16,827 nt of DNA from JABDDM01 sp038240295 (GTDB taxonomy: Bacteria; Bacteroidota; Ignavibacteria; Palsa-1295). This document shows positions 7,825 through 15,159 of this stretch, piece after piece (the stretch's first letter is position 1; each line of letters begins with the position of its first letter). Made by a program: the position numbers and the translations under genes. The notes beneath the pieces were generated by a model that saw only the letters and a list, made by a program, of their open reading frames with translations, was not told where the DNA came from and did not search any database. Location of the stretch: contig JBBSDW010000069.1 in assembly GCA_038240295.1 (NCBI GenBank), positions 1 to 16,827 of the forward strand, given 5' to 3'.

Positions 7825-8457
7825 TTAGCCTCGGAATTCAGAGTTGACGATCGTCAACTGATTCGGATACTTGAAGCTTCCGTATTGCGTGCCAATCGTT
7901 GGCTGGGCAAGCAATTGGACGTGTGATGCTCCACCCTGCCCCGACAACGCCGTCGCAAGATTGATGATGTCGTTATAACCTTTGTCGGCAAAGAATTTCT
8001 TGAGATCGACCGATGCCGTCAGCGGAAGGATTTCGGTCGTGCCACCGTTCGGAACAGAGAGCGCCGAGCCGATACCACCGGAGATCGTCTGGTGACCATC
8101 GAGCATCAGCGTCCACGGAAAGTCGGTAAGCTGCACTGCGTTGTAGGTCTGGTTTGCAGGGTTCGGGTTCATCGCAGCGACGTTGATCGTGAGTCCGAGC
8201 GGGAATTGTCCACTTTGAAATGCATTAAGCAGGTTGACGCCATCCATGACGCCAAAGTCGCTGATCGAGTGTTTGTTCGTTACGTCGATATTTGCCAGCG
8301 TGATGTGTCCGACGTTCTGGATCTTGAATTGTAGATGTGCAAGATTGGTCAATGCATTGATCGCGGCGCACGATTGAAGTGATCCGACCCATGCGGTGGC
8401 TCCGATGATAAGGAGTCCGACGATTCCAAAAGAGGCAGACCGTTGATATTTTTTCAT
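7825..8457 (-). CDS. LEA type 2-like lipoprotein
   Basis: A 210-residue protein from ATG 8457; a TTG two codons upstream is a less likely start. The N-terminus is basic (MKKYQR), followed by a hydrophobic stretch and a lipobox-like LQSC with Cys30, so a membrane-anchored lipoprotein is predicted although Gln at -2 is off-consensus. The rest resembles the LEA14/WHy fold of beta strands: LQFKIQNVGHITLANIDV, a GLTINVAAMNPN segment with the typical N-P-N, then the ALSVPNGGTTEILPL strand and a final YPNQLTIVNSEFR. Similar lipoproteins occur singly in Bacteroidota and Ignavibacteria. The function is unknown; a role in envelope stress or lipid contact would be a guess. Confidence 0.78.
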   Translation of the reverse strand: MKKYQRSASFGIVGLLIIGATAWVGSLQSCAAINALTNLAHLQFKIQNVGHITLANIDVTNKHSISDFGVMDGVNLLNAFQSGQFPLGLTINVAAMNPNPANQTYNAVQLTDFPWTLMLDGHQTISGGIGSALSVPNGGTTEILPLTASVDLKKFFADKGYNDIINLATALSGQGGASHVQLLAQPTIGTQYGSFKYPNQLTIVNSEFRG

Positions 8458-8531
8458 ACTCAAGTAGCAATTTGCGTTCGAAACACGGATTTTACAATGT
8501 GGCTCTGAGTAAAGAAAATAACGAGCCAGAC

Positions 8532-8549
8532 GGCCTAGTGATTTAGGCC
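8532..8549. repeat. Short inverted repeat upstream of LEA lipoprotein gene
   Basis: GGCCTA (8532-8537) and TAGGCC (8544-8549) face each other across six bases, in the region between the LEA-like gene start and the tRNA terminator. It could be an operator or a small RNA hairpin; nothing else supports a role. Confidence 0.25.
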
Positions 8550-8550
8550 C

Positions 8551-8586
8551 AGGTCAAAAATAAGAACGTCCCCGAGTGGGGACGTT
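8551..8586 (-). terminator. Rho-independent terminator of tRNA-Asp transcript
   Basis: On the minus strand, AACGTCCCC pairs with GGGGACGTT (8565-8573 with 8578-8586) across a 4-nt loop, a perfect 9-bp stem. It is followed by a T-rich tail (CTTATTTTTG). It lies 47 bp downstream of the tRNA 3' end and is the strongest terminator in the window. Confidence 0.85.
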
Positions 8587-8603
8587 GAAAATGCGAGATT
8601 TTT

Positions 8604-8622
8604 CGGCGCCGCATTTGCGCCG
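8604..8622. repeat. GC-rich hairpin between tRNA-Asp and its terminator
   Basis: CGGCGC (8604-8609) and GCGCCG (8617-8622) form a perfect 6-bp stem with a 7-nt loop in the tRNA 3' trailer. On the minus strand it is followed by AAAAATCTC, not a T-run. It may guide 3'-trailer processing or be incidental. Confidence 0.4.
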
Positions 8623-8632
8623 TTTAAAGATG

Positions 8633-8706
8633 CGGAGCGGACGGGACTCGAACCCGCGACCTCCTACGTGACAGGCAGGCGTTCTAACCAACTGAACTAC
8701 CACTCC
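8633..8706 (-). tRNA. tRNA-Asp (anticodon GTC)
   Basis: A 74-nt cloverleaf reads cleanly on the minus strand: acceptor GGAGTGG with CCGCTCC (one G-T pair), D arm GTTC/GAAC around AGTTGGTTA, anticodon stem CCTGC/GTAGG with loop CTGTCAC giving anticodon GTC, a 5-nt variable loop, and T arm GCGGG/CCCGT with loop TTCGAGT. The discriminator base is G, as expected for aspartate. CCA is not encoded in the DNA and must be added after transcription. Confidence 0.96.
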
Positions 8707-8814
8707 AATCTTACCGCCGAACCCCGTCACCGGAATCCGAATGCAAGCGCGCAAATAACTTTCATCAAGGGCTATAAGTTCGCATTGCGACAAGAATTTG
8801 ACGAAAGCCCTACT

Positions 8815-8883
8815 TTGAACGAAGGGTTTGGCGTATGATCAATGCCTCTCATTTTGAAGGAGGGGTTTGGGGTGGTTAATGCC
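8815..8883. repeat. Imperfect direct repeat, two ~30-bp copies
   Basis: The stretches at 8815-8846 and 8854-8883 share TTGAA, then GGGTTTGG, and end in AATGCC, with scattered substitutions and a small indel. The second copy covers the end of the T9SS remnant, including its TAA stop, so the first looks like a decayed duplicate of that gene end or a short repeated element. No transposase is near. Confidence 0.45.
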
Positions 8884-9938
8884 GAACGACATCCTTTTGC
8901 GTCGCGGCGGTTGCGCCTTCAGAGAGACGCAAGTAGTTGCCACTGGGGAGGCTGCACGTGTTGATCGCGTGGCTTCGGCACCGGTGAATTCATCCTCCAA
9001 ACGGGCGTTGCCGAGCGCACCGTAGAGCGTTGCTTGTATCGGCAGAGTCAGTCGATTGATAGTTGAAATACGAAGCTGGTTCGTCGCAGGATTCGGCTCG
9101 ACTTCAAGCACCTCGAACAATGGCCAATGATCCAGATGGGCTAAAACGATGGAATCGCCACAGGAGAGCGTCACTGAAACCTGAACCGAATCTCCCGAGC
9201 CGAGCGAAGCAATCGCGCAATCGCCAAAGCTCGTGTCGGCGTCCCAATAAACTTCGTTAAACGTCACCGCGCTCGTAAGCTGCCGTGCAAGGTTCGCACG
9301 AAAATTTAGCCACGCAATCGTCGTATCGACCTTTACGCTGGCACCGGCCTGCTTCAGTAACCTAACTTTTATCCTGCCTCCGCTTTCCAAAATAATTCGA
9401 ACCTGCCAATCCGGCGCAGTGCTATCGCTAACAAACGAAAGCATATCGCTGTCAAACGAGATCGAAGTGCTCACTGAATCTGCTGCAAACAATCTCGGCA
9501 ACCCAAGCGGTGACCGAACGCGCACCTTCACATACTCCCCTGCCGTGGCGCCACTTTGAGCTCGATTATCCACACTCGAAAGCGCAAGTCGAGGAGTCGG
9601 CATGCCTCCATTTGTGCTTAACCACAATCGGGCGGGTTGGCCGGGATCGTAATACTCCGTAGCGTATACAAACTTTCCCCTCTGATAAAAGCCTTTGCAA
9701 TATCCAGCCGTACCGCTCACCCGATTCCCTAGACCCCAGAGCGAGCCCCAGCTAACGCCTTGATCAGTTGAGGCGAGGACGCCATCTTCCGTCTGAGTGT
9801 ACATTCGACTCAGATCGCCGTGAAGCTCTTCAATAGTACGGAATGGTTCCAGGTGTGCTGGTACCCCGAGCGGACATTATATCGGCCAGCAACGAATTGC
9901 GGATAGCTTGCCGCAAACAAACCGTGCGCCGCCTTGCC
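8876..9938 (-). pseudogene. Remnant of a secreted T9SS cargo protein, truncated and frameshifted
   Basis: Three pieces of one probable protein lie in three frames. The 5' piece (about 9938-9850) reads KAAHGLFAASYPQFVAGRYN. The main piece (9804 and just upstream, to about 8960) has a BNR/YCF48-like motif (ASTDQGVSW), a cohesin-like beta domain with a conserved strand pattern around ISFDSDMLSFVS, and the beginning of a T9SS sorting domain (VEPNPATNQLRIS). The last piece, in the next frame, supplies the expected ending LPSGNYLRLSEGATAATQ and stops at TAA 8876. Read without the shift, the protein would end in an unrelated basic tail. There is no signal peptide, and the 5' end abuts the stop of the pentapeptide gene, so the gene lost its start. 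The original function was probably extracellular, possibly adhesive or carbohydrate-related; this is inference. Confidence 0.75.
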
Positions 9939-9939
9939 A

Positions 9940-10869
9940 TTAGCCCTGAATCACACTGACCTTTGACATATCGACATCAAAGCCTTTGAGCACGGCATAG
10001 GTTAGTTTGTCCATTTGGGCTCCGTCAAAGCTGATCGTTTTGAGGCTGCGGTAATATTTATTCGTCACAGCATGCGTAGCACGAAACGAGACATTTCGAA
10101 GTGTTGCACCGCTAAGCGTTACTCCAGTAATTGACGAATTATCAAACTTCACTCCGATGAAGGTCTGCCCGTCGAAATGCATCCCGCGCAGATCGGATTT
10201 TTCGAAATCGACGCCCTCGAAAACACAGTTTTCAAACAATGCTGTTCTGAGATCCGTCAGGCTCAATTTGACATCGGTAAGTTTGCAATCAGCGAATTTG
10301 GCCCCGGTCAAGCTCGACGCGCTGAAATTCGTGCGCACAAGAATGGTTTTATGGAAGCTCGCACGCGAAAGGTCAAGCGTGTAAAAGTTGCAGTCTGTCA
10401 AATTGGCACCGTCAAAATTGGCTTCGCGCACATCGCTCGCCTTGAACGAGCTGCCAGTCAGGTCGGCGCCTGAAAAATCGGAGCCTCGTAGCGCGCTTCC
10501 TGTAAATTTTCCGTTATGCGCGGTCACGCCCGCGAAGTCGCTTTTGGGAAGGTTGCTCCCGATGAAATTTGCGACGAACGGCGTGGCATTTGACTGAAGA
10601 GTTTGGCTATTGGAGTCGCGATTCGAAGACTCATCGACAGTTTCTTCAACGGGCGCGATCGGAAAATTTTCTGAAAAATAATTGAGGTCAACTCCCAGAA
10701 TCTCAGCTAGCCTGCTGAATGTGACGATGTCGGGCATGGATTCTCCGCGCTCCCACTTTCCCACAGCCTGCGAGCTCAGGAATAGATCCTGCGCAAGCTG
10801 TGCTTGAGAAATGTTCATTTTCCTTCGTGCGGCGGCGATCTTGTTGCCGATGAGCTTGGTAGTTGACAT
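9940..10869 (-). CDS. XRE-family HTH protein fused to pentapeptide-repeat domain
   Basis: 309 residues in two parts. Residues 6-62 are a Cro/C1-type helix-turn-helix (NKIAAARRKMNISQAQLA, then SSQAVGKWERGESMPD). An acidic, Ser/Asn-rich linker (about 70-95) leads to roughly 33 pentapeptides (about 100-264) with Phe or Leu at the central position nearly every five residues, for example FSGADLTGSSF and FDGANLTDCNF; these should build about eight coils of a right-handed quadrilateral beta helix. A short C-terminal cap follows. The HTH suggests DNA binding; the helix may bind a partner or mimic DNA as in Qnr/MfpA proteins, but this is not established for this architecture. I know of HTH-pentapeptide proteins in Bacteroidota without a defined role. 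No adjacent target gene is evident, and it ends two bases from the T9SS remnant. Confidence 0.88.
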   Translation of the reverse strand: MSTTKLIGNKIAAARRKMNISQAQLAQDLFLSSQAVGKWERGESMPDIVTFSRLAEILGVDLNYFSENFPIAPVEETVDESSNRDSNSQTLQSNATPFVANFIGSNLPKSDFAGVTAHNGKFTGSALRGSDFSGADLTGSSFKASDVREANFDGANLTDCNFYTLDLSRASFHKTILVRTNFSASSLTGAKFADCKLTDVKLSLTDLRTALFENCVFEGVDFEKSDLRGMHFDGQTFIGVKFDNSSITGVTLSGATLRNVSFRATHAVTNKYYRSLKTISFDGAQMDKLTYAVLKGFDVDMSKVSVIQG

Positions 10870-10881
10870 ATTTCGCGTGGA

Positions 10882-10893
10882 TGAATTGATTCA
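10882..10893. promoter_or_regulatory. Possible autoregulatory operator of the HTH-pentapeptide gene
   Basis: TGAAT and ATTCA face each other across two bases, 13 bp upstream of the ATG at 10869. XRE repressors often bind such short inverted repeats over their own promoters. The element is short enough to arise by chance. Confidence 0.2.
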
Positions 10894-11255
10894 AAATGAC
10901 TTTTGCGACGGCACAAAGTTAGTCAGAGAATCCTTCGAAAACAAGCCAAAATCCGCAACTTCTGGTTGTAAAATGCCTACTTGCGCTTGTTATTCGACAA
11001 CTGGAGGTGGTATCTGGAAAGAGCGGTCATTGTTTCTAAATGAAACCGATGGCGACCGAGTGTGTATAAACTTTTTTCATGAACGCTTGCCGACCCGCGC
11101 TATCGTGAGACACGAGTTTTGGAACCGGGTACGCTACAACCTCCGGCGCAAAACAGAATCTCCAGCCAAGTCTTTAAAACGTATTCCAAGCCAATATAGT
11201 GCCCGAAAGGGTACCAAACATCTTATTCTAAAGAAGAGCGTCCGCGTGGCGCTTT
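10894..11255. other. Intergenic stretch without a convincing gene
   Basis: Between the HTH-pentapeptide start and the pmbA end there is nearly 400 bp with no recognisable product. The only sizeable frame runs on the plus strand (ATG about 10973 to TGA 11290, 105 residues, MPTCACYSTTGGG then a basic C-terminus rich in Lys and Arg). It has no recognisable motif, no ribosome binding site, and overlaps the pmbA 3' end. The sequence looks slightly richer in A and T than its neighbours. The promoter of the HTH-pentapeptide gene must lie at its left end, but I could not assign -35/-10 boxes. Confidence 0.5.
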
Positions 11256-11276
11256 ATCTCAGATCGCGTCTGAGAT
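11256..11276 (-). terminator. Hairpin containing the pmbA stop codon
   Basis: ATCTCAGA (11256-11263) and TCTGAGAT (11269-11276) form a perfect 8-bp stem with loop TCGCG. The TGA stop of pmbA lies inside it. There is no T-run after it on the minus strand, so it may act as a 3'-end stabiliser rather than a classical terminator. Confidence 0.4.
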
Positions 11277-12614
11277 GCTTGAATAATTGAATCCCGAGAC
11301 GTAGAGCATCGGTATTAGCATTGGCTCGCCGTCCCACCCATCGCGGGGAGCGGCGTTGACCGGGCGCGAGAAGTCGATGACATTTTTGAGCAGTGTGATC
11401 GGCGATTCATTCCACCTGAAGTTCACGACTCCATACTGGATCTTTCCATCTTCGATCCAAAAGAGCCCATCGCGTGTGAGGCCGGTCTTGAGCAACGTCT
11501 GGTTGTCGAGATCGCGGATATACCAAAAACTTGTGATGAGTAAGCCCTCTTTAATATTATAGAGGAAGTCATCGGGAAGCTGGGTGCCGCCGTCAAGAAT
11601 GAGATTCGATGAACCCGTCACCGAAGGCTTGCCCGATTTCTGCGCCCAGAAGCGCGAGCGGCGGAGCGTATTGAGTTTACCGTCCTTGATCCAGTCGGTT
11701 GCCGTAAGCGCCTCGCCGCCGCCTGCATAGATCGACGATGGAACAAGCGGATGATTCGGGTCGGAATAAAGATGGATCTCCTCGCTAAAGAGTTGCTCGC
11801 CGATCGCAGTTGTACCGTTCGGCCGCGAAAAAGCGCTTCGGCCTTCCTCGGCATCGCGCGCATCGAGCGAGCCCTCGAGATTTTGCATCATGTCGGCAAC
11901 GGCCGAAGGTTCAAGAATCGTTTTATAGGTGCCCGGATCGAGTTCGCGGGGACTATTCCAGGCAACGCACTTCTCCGCTGCCCTCCTTACGATCGACTGG
12001 GGATCGAGTTGCGCGATCGCATGCGATGCCGATTTATTCCATCCGCTGGAAGCCCCATCGAGTGCGCGCATCGTCGTCGAATAGACCGAGCGAGTATGTT
12101 CATCGCCGATCGCGAGTCCCTTCGAATTGCGATAGGCACGGTGCTGCGTGCTCGATTCGATAAATCCAGCGGTTTGCAGCTTTCGCAAATTCGCCTCTTT
12201 GATCGCAAGCTCCGCGAAGCGCGCGCGCTCGTTGGCAGTGTAATCACGGTCGGTACTCGCCTGATCGTACGCGGCAGAGCGAACGTAGGATTGGCCCGAA
12301 GGCAGCGGCGGCATGATCTCTTCGTTCTCGGGCGCAAGCGTGGAGATCTCCTCAGCCCGCTTGACCGCACGACGCAAGCCATCTTCCGAGAGATCGTTCG
12401 TCGTCACCGATCCAGCCCGTTTACCATTGACAGCCGTGATCGAGACATTTGTATTGACATGGGAGCCGCTTGTCGTTACCGTATTTGCGGCGTAACGCAA
12501 GTTGCCGTAGTGTCCGCTTGTCAGTTCAACTTCGGACCACTCGGCCTTACTATATCCGATCACTTTTTTCGCGATCGCCTGCAAATCATCGATCGAGAGA
12601 ACGTCGTTGTGCAT
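11259..12614 (-). CDS. pmbA: TldE/PmbA-like protein, non-catalytic partner of TldD
   Basis: 451 residues of the PmbA/TldD (U62) family. The zinc motif HExxxH is absent, which marks it as the TldE/PmbA type. In E. coli TldD and TldE form a heterodimer whose TldD subunit holds the zinc; the complex matures microcin B17 and degrades some small proteins such as CcdA. Recognisable stretches include the N-terminal AEWSEVELTSGHYGNLRYA strand pair, the central TYKTILEPSAVADMM region, and the C-terminal WYIRDLDNQTLLKTGLTRDG and VNFRWNESPITLLKNV segments. The start ATG is 30 bp after the tldD stop, so the two are almost certainly an operon. No signal peptide is visible, unlike its partner. Confidence 0.93.
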   Translation of the reverse strand: MHNDVLSIDDLQAIAKKVIGYSKAEWSEVELTSGHYGNLRYAANTVTTSGSHVNTNVSITAVNGKRAGSVTTNDLSEDGLRRAVKRAEEISTLAPENEEIMPPLPSGQSYVRSAAYDQASTDRDYTANERARFAELAIKEANLRKLQTAGFIESSTQHRAYRNSKGLAIGDEHTRSVYSTTMRALDGASSGWNKSASHAIAQLDPQSIVRRAAEKCVAWNSPRELDPGTYKTILEPSAVADMMQNLEGSLDARDAEEGRSAFSRPNGTTAIGEQLFSEEIHLYSDPNHPLVPSSIYAGGGEALTATDWIKDGKLNTLRRSRFWAQKSGKPSVTGSSNLILDGGTQLPDDFLYNIKEGLLITSFWYIRDLDNQTLLKTGLTRDGLFWIEDGKIQYGVVNFRWNESPITLLKNVIDFSRPVNAAPRDGWDGEPMLIPMLYVSGFNYSSISDAI

Positions 12615-12644
12615 AGTGATTCTGGTGTTGTTCTTCCTTCGATC

Positions 12645-14309
12645 TTATGATTCGTAGTCTATCATGCTCGTGTGCTTCGCGACGGCGGCCTCGGCTTTCG
12701 TATTGATCACGCGGACATTTGCAAAGCGTGCTGGCGGACATCCGTGCGATACAGGATTCGATTGCATCGGCTCGCCCTTGCCATCGTTCATCGCACCCCC
12801 AAGCATGTATTCCGATTTATCGCAAAGCGCATCGAGCGATTTCCAGAATTTTGGCGTCGTCGATTGATAGGCCACGTCGCGAAGCATCTTTCCGAGTTTG
12901 CCCGATTTCACTTCGTAGGCTACCTGTCCCGTAAACTGAAAATTATATCGCTGCTGATCGATCGAATAACTTGAATTCCCCATGATGAGAATTCCGCGAT
13001 CGGTATCCTTGATCATATCCTGCAAGGAGAACGGCTTCTCGTTCGGCTTGAGCGACACGTTCGGCATGCGCTGAAACGGGATGTTCCACCATCCCTGGGC
13101 ATACGACTGCCCATGCGATTTCGCTTCCTTGATCATCTTTGCCTGCTCACGCGTCGTTTGATAGTCAACGAATTGTCCTTTGTCGATGATCGGATATTCT
13201 TCGGCTGGTACGCCGTCATCATCGAATGCAACCGTCGCAAGTCCACCCGCTTGCGTTCGGTCGGCAACGATCGTGACCAAGTCGGTGGCGTAGGTAAAAT
13301 CCTTGAGCTTATCGACAGTGACGAAACTCGTACCTGCGAAGTTGGCCTCGTAGCCAAGCGCGCGATCGAGTTCTGTCGGGTGTCCGACACTTTCGTGGAT
13401 CGTCAGCCAGAGATGTGTCGGATGCAAAATGAGATCGTACTTGCCCGGCTCGACGCTTGTTGCCGTCAGCTTCTCATGCGCATCTCGCGCGGCTTGCTTG
13501 ATCTCGTCCTTGTAGTTGTAATCTTCGATGTATTCATATCCACGGCCTTGTGGAAGCACAAAGAGTGCGCGTGAGGCGAACTCGCCGTTCTGAGGATTTG
13601 CAACGGTGAGCCAGGACGCAGGATCGATGCGCGTGATCTCCTGCCAGATCTTTGAACCTTCGCTCGATGCGAAATATTTTTCCTCGCGTGCGCAGCTCAT
13701 CCAGGAATTCACGTAGAGCTTCTTGCCCGAAACATCCACCGTCGCAGCAAGCGCATGCATATCGAGCAGGAACTGTGCGCGGTCTTTGAACGAAACATCG
13801 AATGGATTTTTCTTGATCGGAGTCTTCCATTCGGCCGTCACAGCGTCAACCGGTGCAAGATCGAGGGGAGCCGTCTGAAGTTTTGCATTCGCGGCAGCCA
13901 TCCCGCAAGCGTCATCGACCAATGTACGGCCGCTATCGGCTGAAACATTTCGCGAAGCAGCAAATCCCCATGTACCATTTTTGATCACGCGGACTCCGAT
14001 GCCATAGGACTCGTTATCGGAAATACCGGTCACAACTTTATCCTGCACACCAACCGACTGTGTCAGATAGCGGACAAGACGAACATCGCAATACGATGCG
14101 CCGTTAGCCTTCGCTTGTGTGATGAGTGAATCGCAGAGCGCTTGCTCTGTTTGTCCGGGCTTAACAAGCACAAAGCCTGGAGAATTAGGCGTCGGGGAAA
14201 AGCGCGCACCCGATTTTATTCGTGCTTCGCGCGCCACCAGCGAATCGATCCCAGCCAGCGACACAGCACCCGCTGCGATCGCGCCCTTAATAAAGATCCT
14301 GCGATTCAT
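12645..14309 (-). CDS. tldD: TldD-family zinc metalloprotease with Tat signal peptide
   Basis: 554 residues. The zinc site is HESVGH (His305, Glu306, His310, the family's HExxxH), with the third ligand expected at Cys524 in SHGCPPARF, matching E. coli TldD. The family unwinds and cleaves unfolded peptides inside the TldD-TldE barrel. The N-terminus (MNRRIFIKGAIAAGAVSLAG) is a twin-arginine signal: an RRxFxK motif, a moderately hydrophobic stretch and small residues near a cleavage site. The mature protein would therefore be exported folded, unlike the cytoplasmic E. coli enzyme. It is longer than E. coli TldD (about 480) by the signal and several insertions. pmbA follows immediately. The substrate is unknown, and no ribosomally made peptide gene is seen nearby. 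Confidence 0.94.
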   Translation of the reverse strand: MNRRIFIKGAIAAGAVSLAGIDSLVAREARIKSGARFSPTPNSPGFVLVKPGQTEQALCDSLITQAKANGASYCDVRLVRYLTQSVGVQDKVVTGISDNESYGIGVRVIKNGTWGFAASRNVSADSGRTLVDDACGMAAANAKLQTAPLDLAPVDAVTAEWKTPIKKNPFDVSFKDRAQFLLDMHALAATVDVSGKKLYVNSWMSCAREEKYFASSEGSKIWQEITRIDPASWLTVANPQNGEFASRALFVLPQGRGYEYIEDYNYKDEIKQAARDAHEKLTATSVEPGKYDLILHPTHLWLTIHESVGHPTELDRALGYEANFAGTSFVTVDKLKDFTYATDLVTIVADRTQAGGLATVAFDDDGVPAEEYPIIDKGQFVDYQTTREQAKMIKEAKSHGQSYAQGWWNIPFQRMPNVSLKPNEKPFSLQDMIKDTDRGILIMGNSSYSIDQQRYNFQFTGQVAYEVKSGKLGKMLRDVAYQSTTPKFWKSLDALCDKSEYMLGGAMNDGKGEPMQSNPVSHGCPPARFANVRVINTKAEAAVAKHTSMIDYES

Positions 14310-14384
14310 GAGACTTCAGCGTTAAAGAACATACGCTCCGAGCCGGAGCAGCGCGATTCGGAGAGAGCAAAAGTACGGCGAAAA

Positions 14385-14427
14385 TTCTTTAGTTCTTAGT
14401 TCTTAGGTCTTAGGTCTTAGTTGGGGA
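14385..14427 (+). repeat. Heptamer array (TTCTTAG), left arm of inverted pair
   Basis: Five units in a row: TTCTTTAG, TTCTTAG, TTCTTAG, GTCTTAG, GTCTTAG, then the boundary TTGGGGA (14421-14427). It lies between the tldD start and the end of the T9SS gene. The array at 15261-15323 is the same heptamer in opposite orientation with the same boundary. The two variant units (GTC for TTC) and the 8-bp first unit suggest that this arm is older or less homogenised. Confidence 0.9.
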
Positions 14428-14474
14428 CTCGGTTAACCTTACGTGCTGGGGTCGGGGAGCTACTGAGTCACAAA

Positions 14475-15155
14475 TTATTTTGCGAGGATCATTTTGCCTT
14501 GCAAAATATGATCGTTGGCATGGAGCGTATAGACGTAGGTTCCATTCGGAAGTCCGCTCATATCAATTTTTGATTGATAGCTGCCCGAACCGAGCGTCGT
14601 GTTTTCAACGCGTCGCACTTCCCTTCCAAGCAGATCGCTAACCGAAAGTGTTACGAAAGCTCGCTCCGGCAGCGCGTAGGTGATGCTCGACAATCCCGTC
14701 GAAGGATTCGGAAAGTTATGGCCGAGCGTGTACTGCGTTGGCACCGCTGCATTCGAGACCGCACTTCCAGCTGGTTTGATCGTGAAAGGTTGGCTCTGGC
14801 CACCAATACCGCTTGCTTCGATCACTCTCAAATAAACGGTCTTCGAGTTTCCGTCAGGTACCGTCCAGTTGTAGGTGGTCGGGGGCCCAGATGGCGGAAG
14901 GATGGCGACGAGATTCCAATGCACACCTCCATCAAGGGAATAGGTGACGGTATCCGGCGGACTCCAGCTAGCGAATTTGATCACCGCCACCGTTCCCGCG
15001 ATAAGCACTTCGCCCGGTACCGGCTGTATGAAACTGATATCGGGGTGCAAAGGCGATTGCACGATGCGTTCATGACCCTGCGCTTGCGAATTTCAAGGAT
15101 GACTTATCAGGAAGAAAATGGAAAGAGATAGCAGAAATGCAATGCGGCTTTTCAT
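14475..15155 (-). pseudogene. T9SS cargo protein with Ig-like domain, in-frame TGA in signal peptide
   Basis: The frame from ATG 15155 codes for 226 residues but meets TGA at codon 21 (15093-15095). Before it is a clear Sec signal core (MKSRIAFLLSLSIFF); after it, still in frame, comes NSQAQ, the expected cleavage region, then GHERIV and the mature protein. Codons 40-126 form an Ig-like domain of the kind found in Bacteroidota surface proteins (YSLDGGVHWN, then YNWTVPDGNSKTVYLRV, ending in FTI). Codons 140-226 are a textbook type-A sorting domain (GHNFPNPSTG, ITYALPE, VSDLLGREV, GLPNGTYVYTL, ending in KMILAK). A single TGG-to-TGA change would explain it. The nearest downstream start (GTG 15062) would leave no signal peptide. 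TGA ends several genes here, so recoding is unlikely. Confidence 0.82.
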
Positions 15156-15159
15156 AAGA

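Noticed and set aside
8554..8793. 79-residue minus-strand frame across the tRNA
   Set aside because: The peptide (VVVQLVRTPACHVGGRGFES) is the usual spurious translation of a tRNA gene; the cloverleaf explains the sequence.
10811..11290. 159-residue plus-strand frame, or its 105-residue part from ATG 10973
   Set aside because: It overlaps the start of the HTH-pentapeptide gene and the end of pmbA, has no motif or ribosome binding site, and looks like an accidental open frame.
11751..12650. 299-residue plus-strand frame antisense to pmbA
   Set aside because: It is a long shadow frame of pmbA, Arg-rich and without any family resemblance; pmbA on the other strand is well supported.
15093..15095. 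TGA recoding (changed code or selenocysteine) for the in-frame stop
   Set aside because: TGA ends several other genes here, and no selenocysteine insertion hairpin or recoding context was recognised; mutation or sequence error is simpler.
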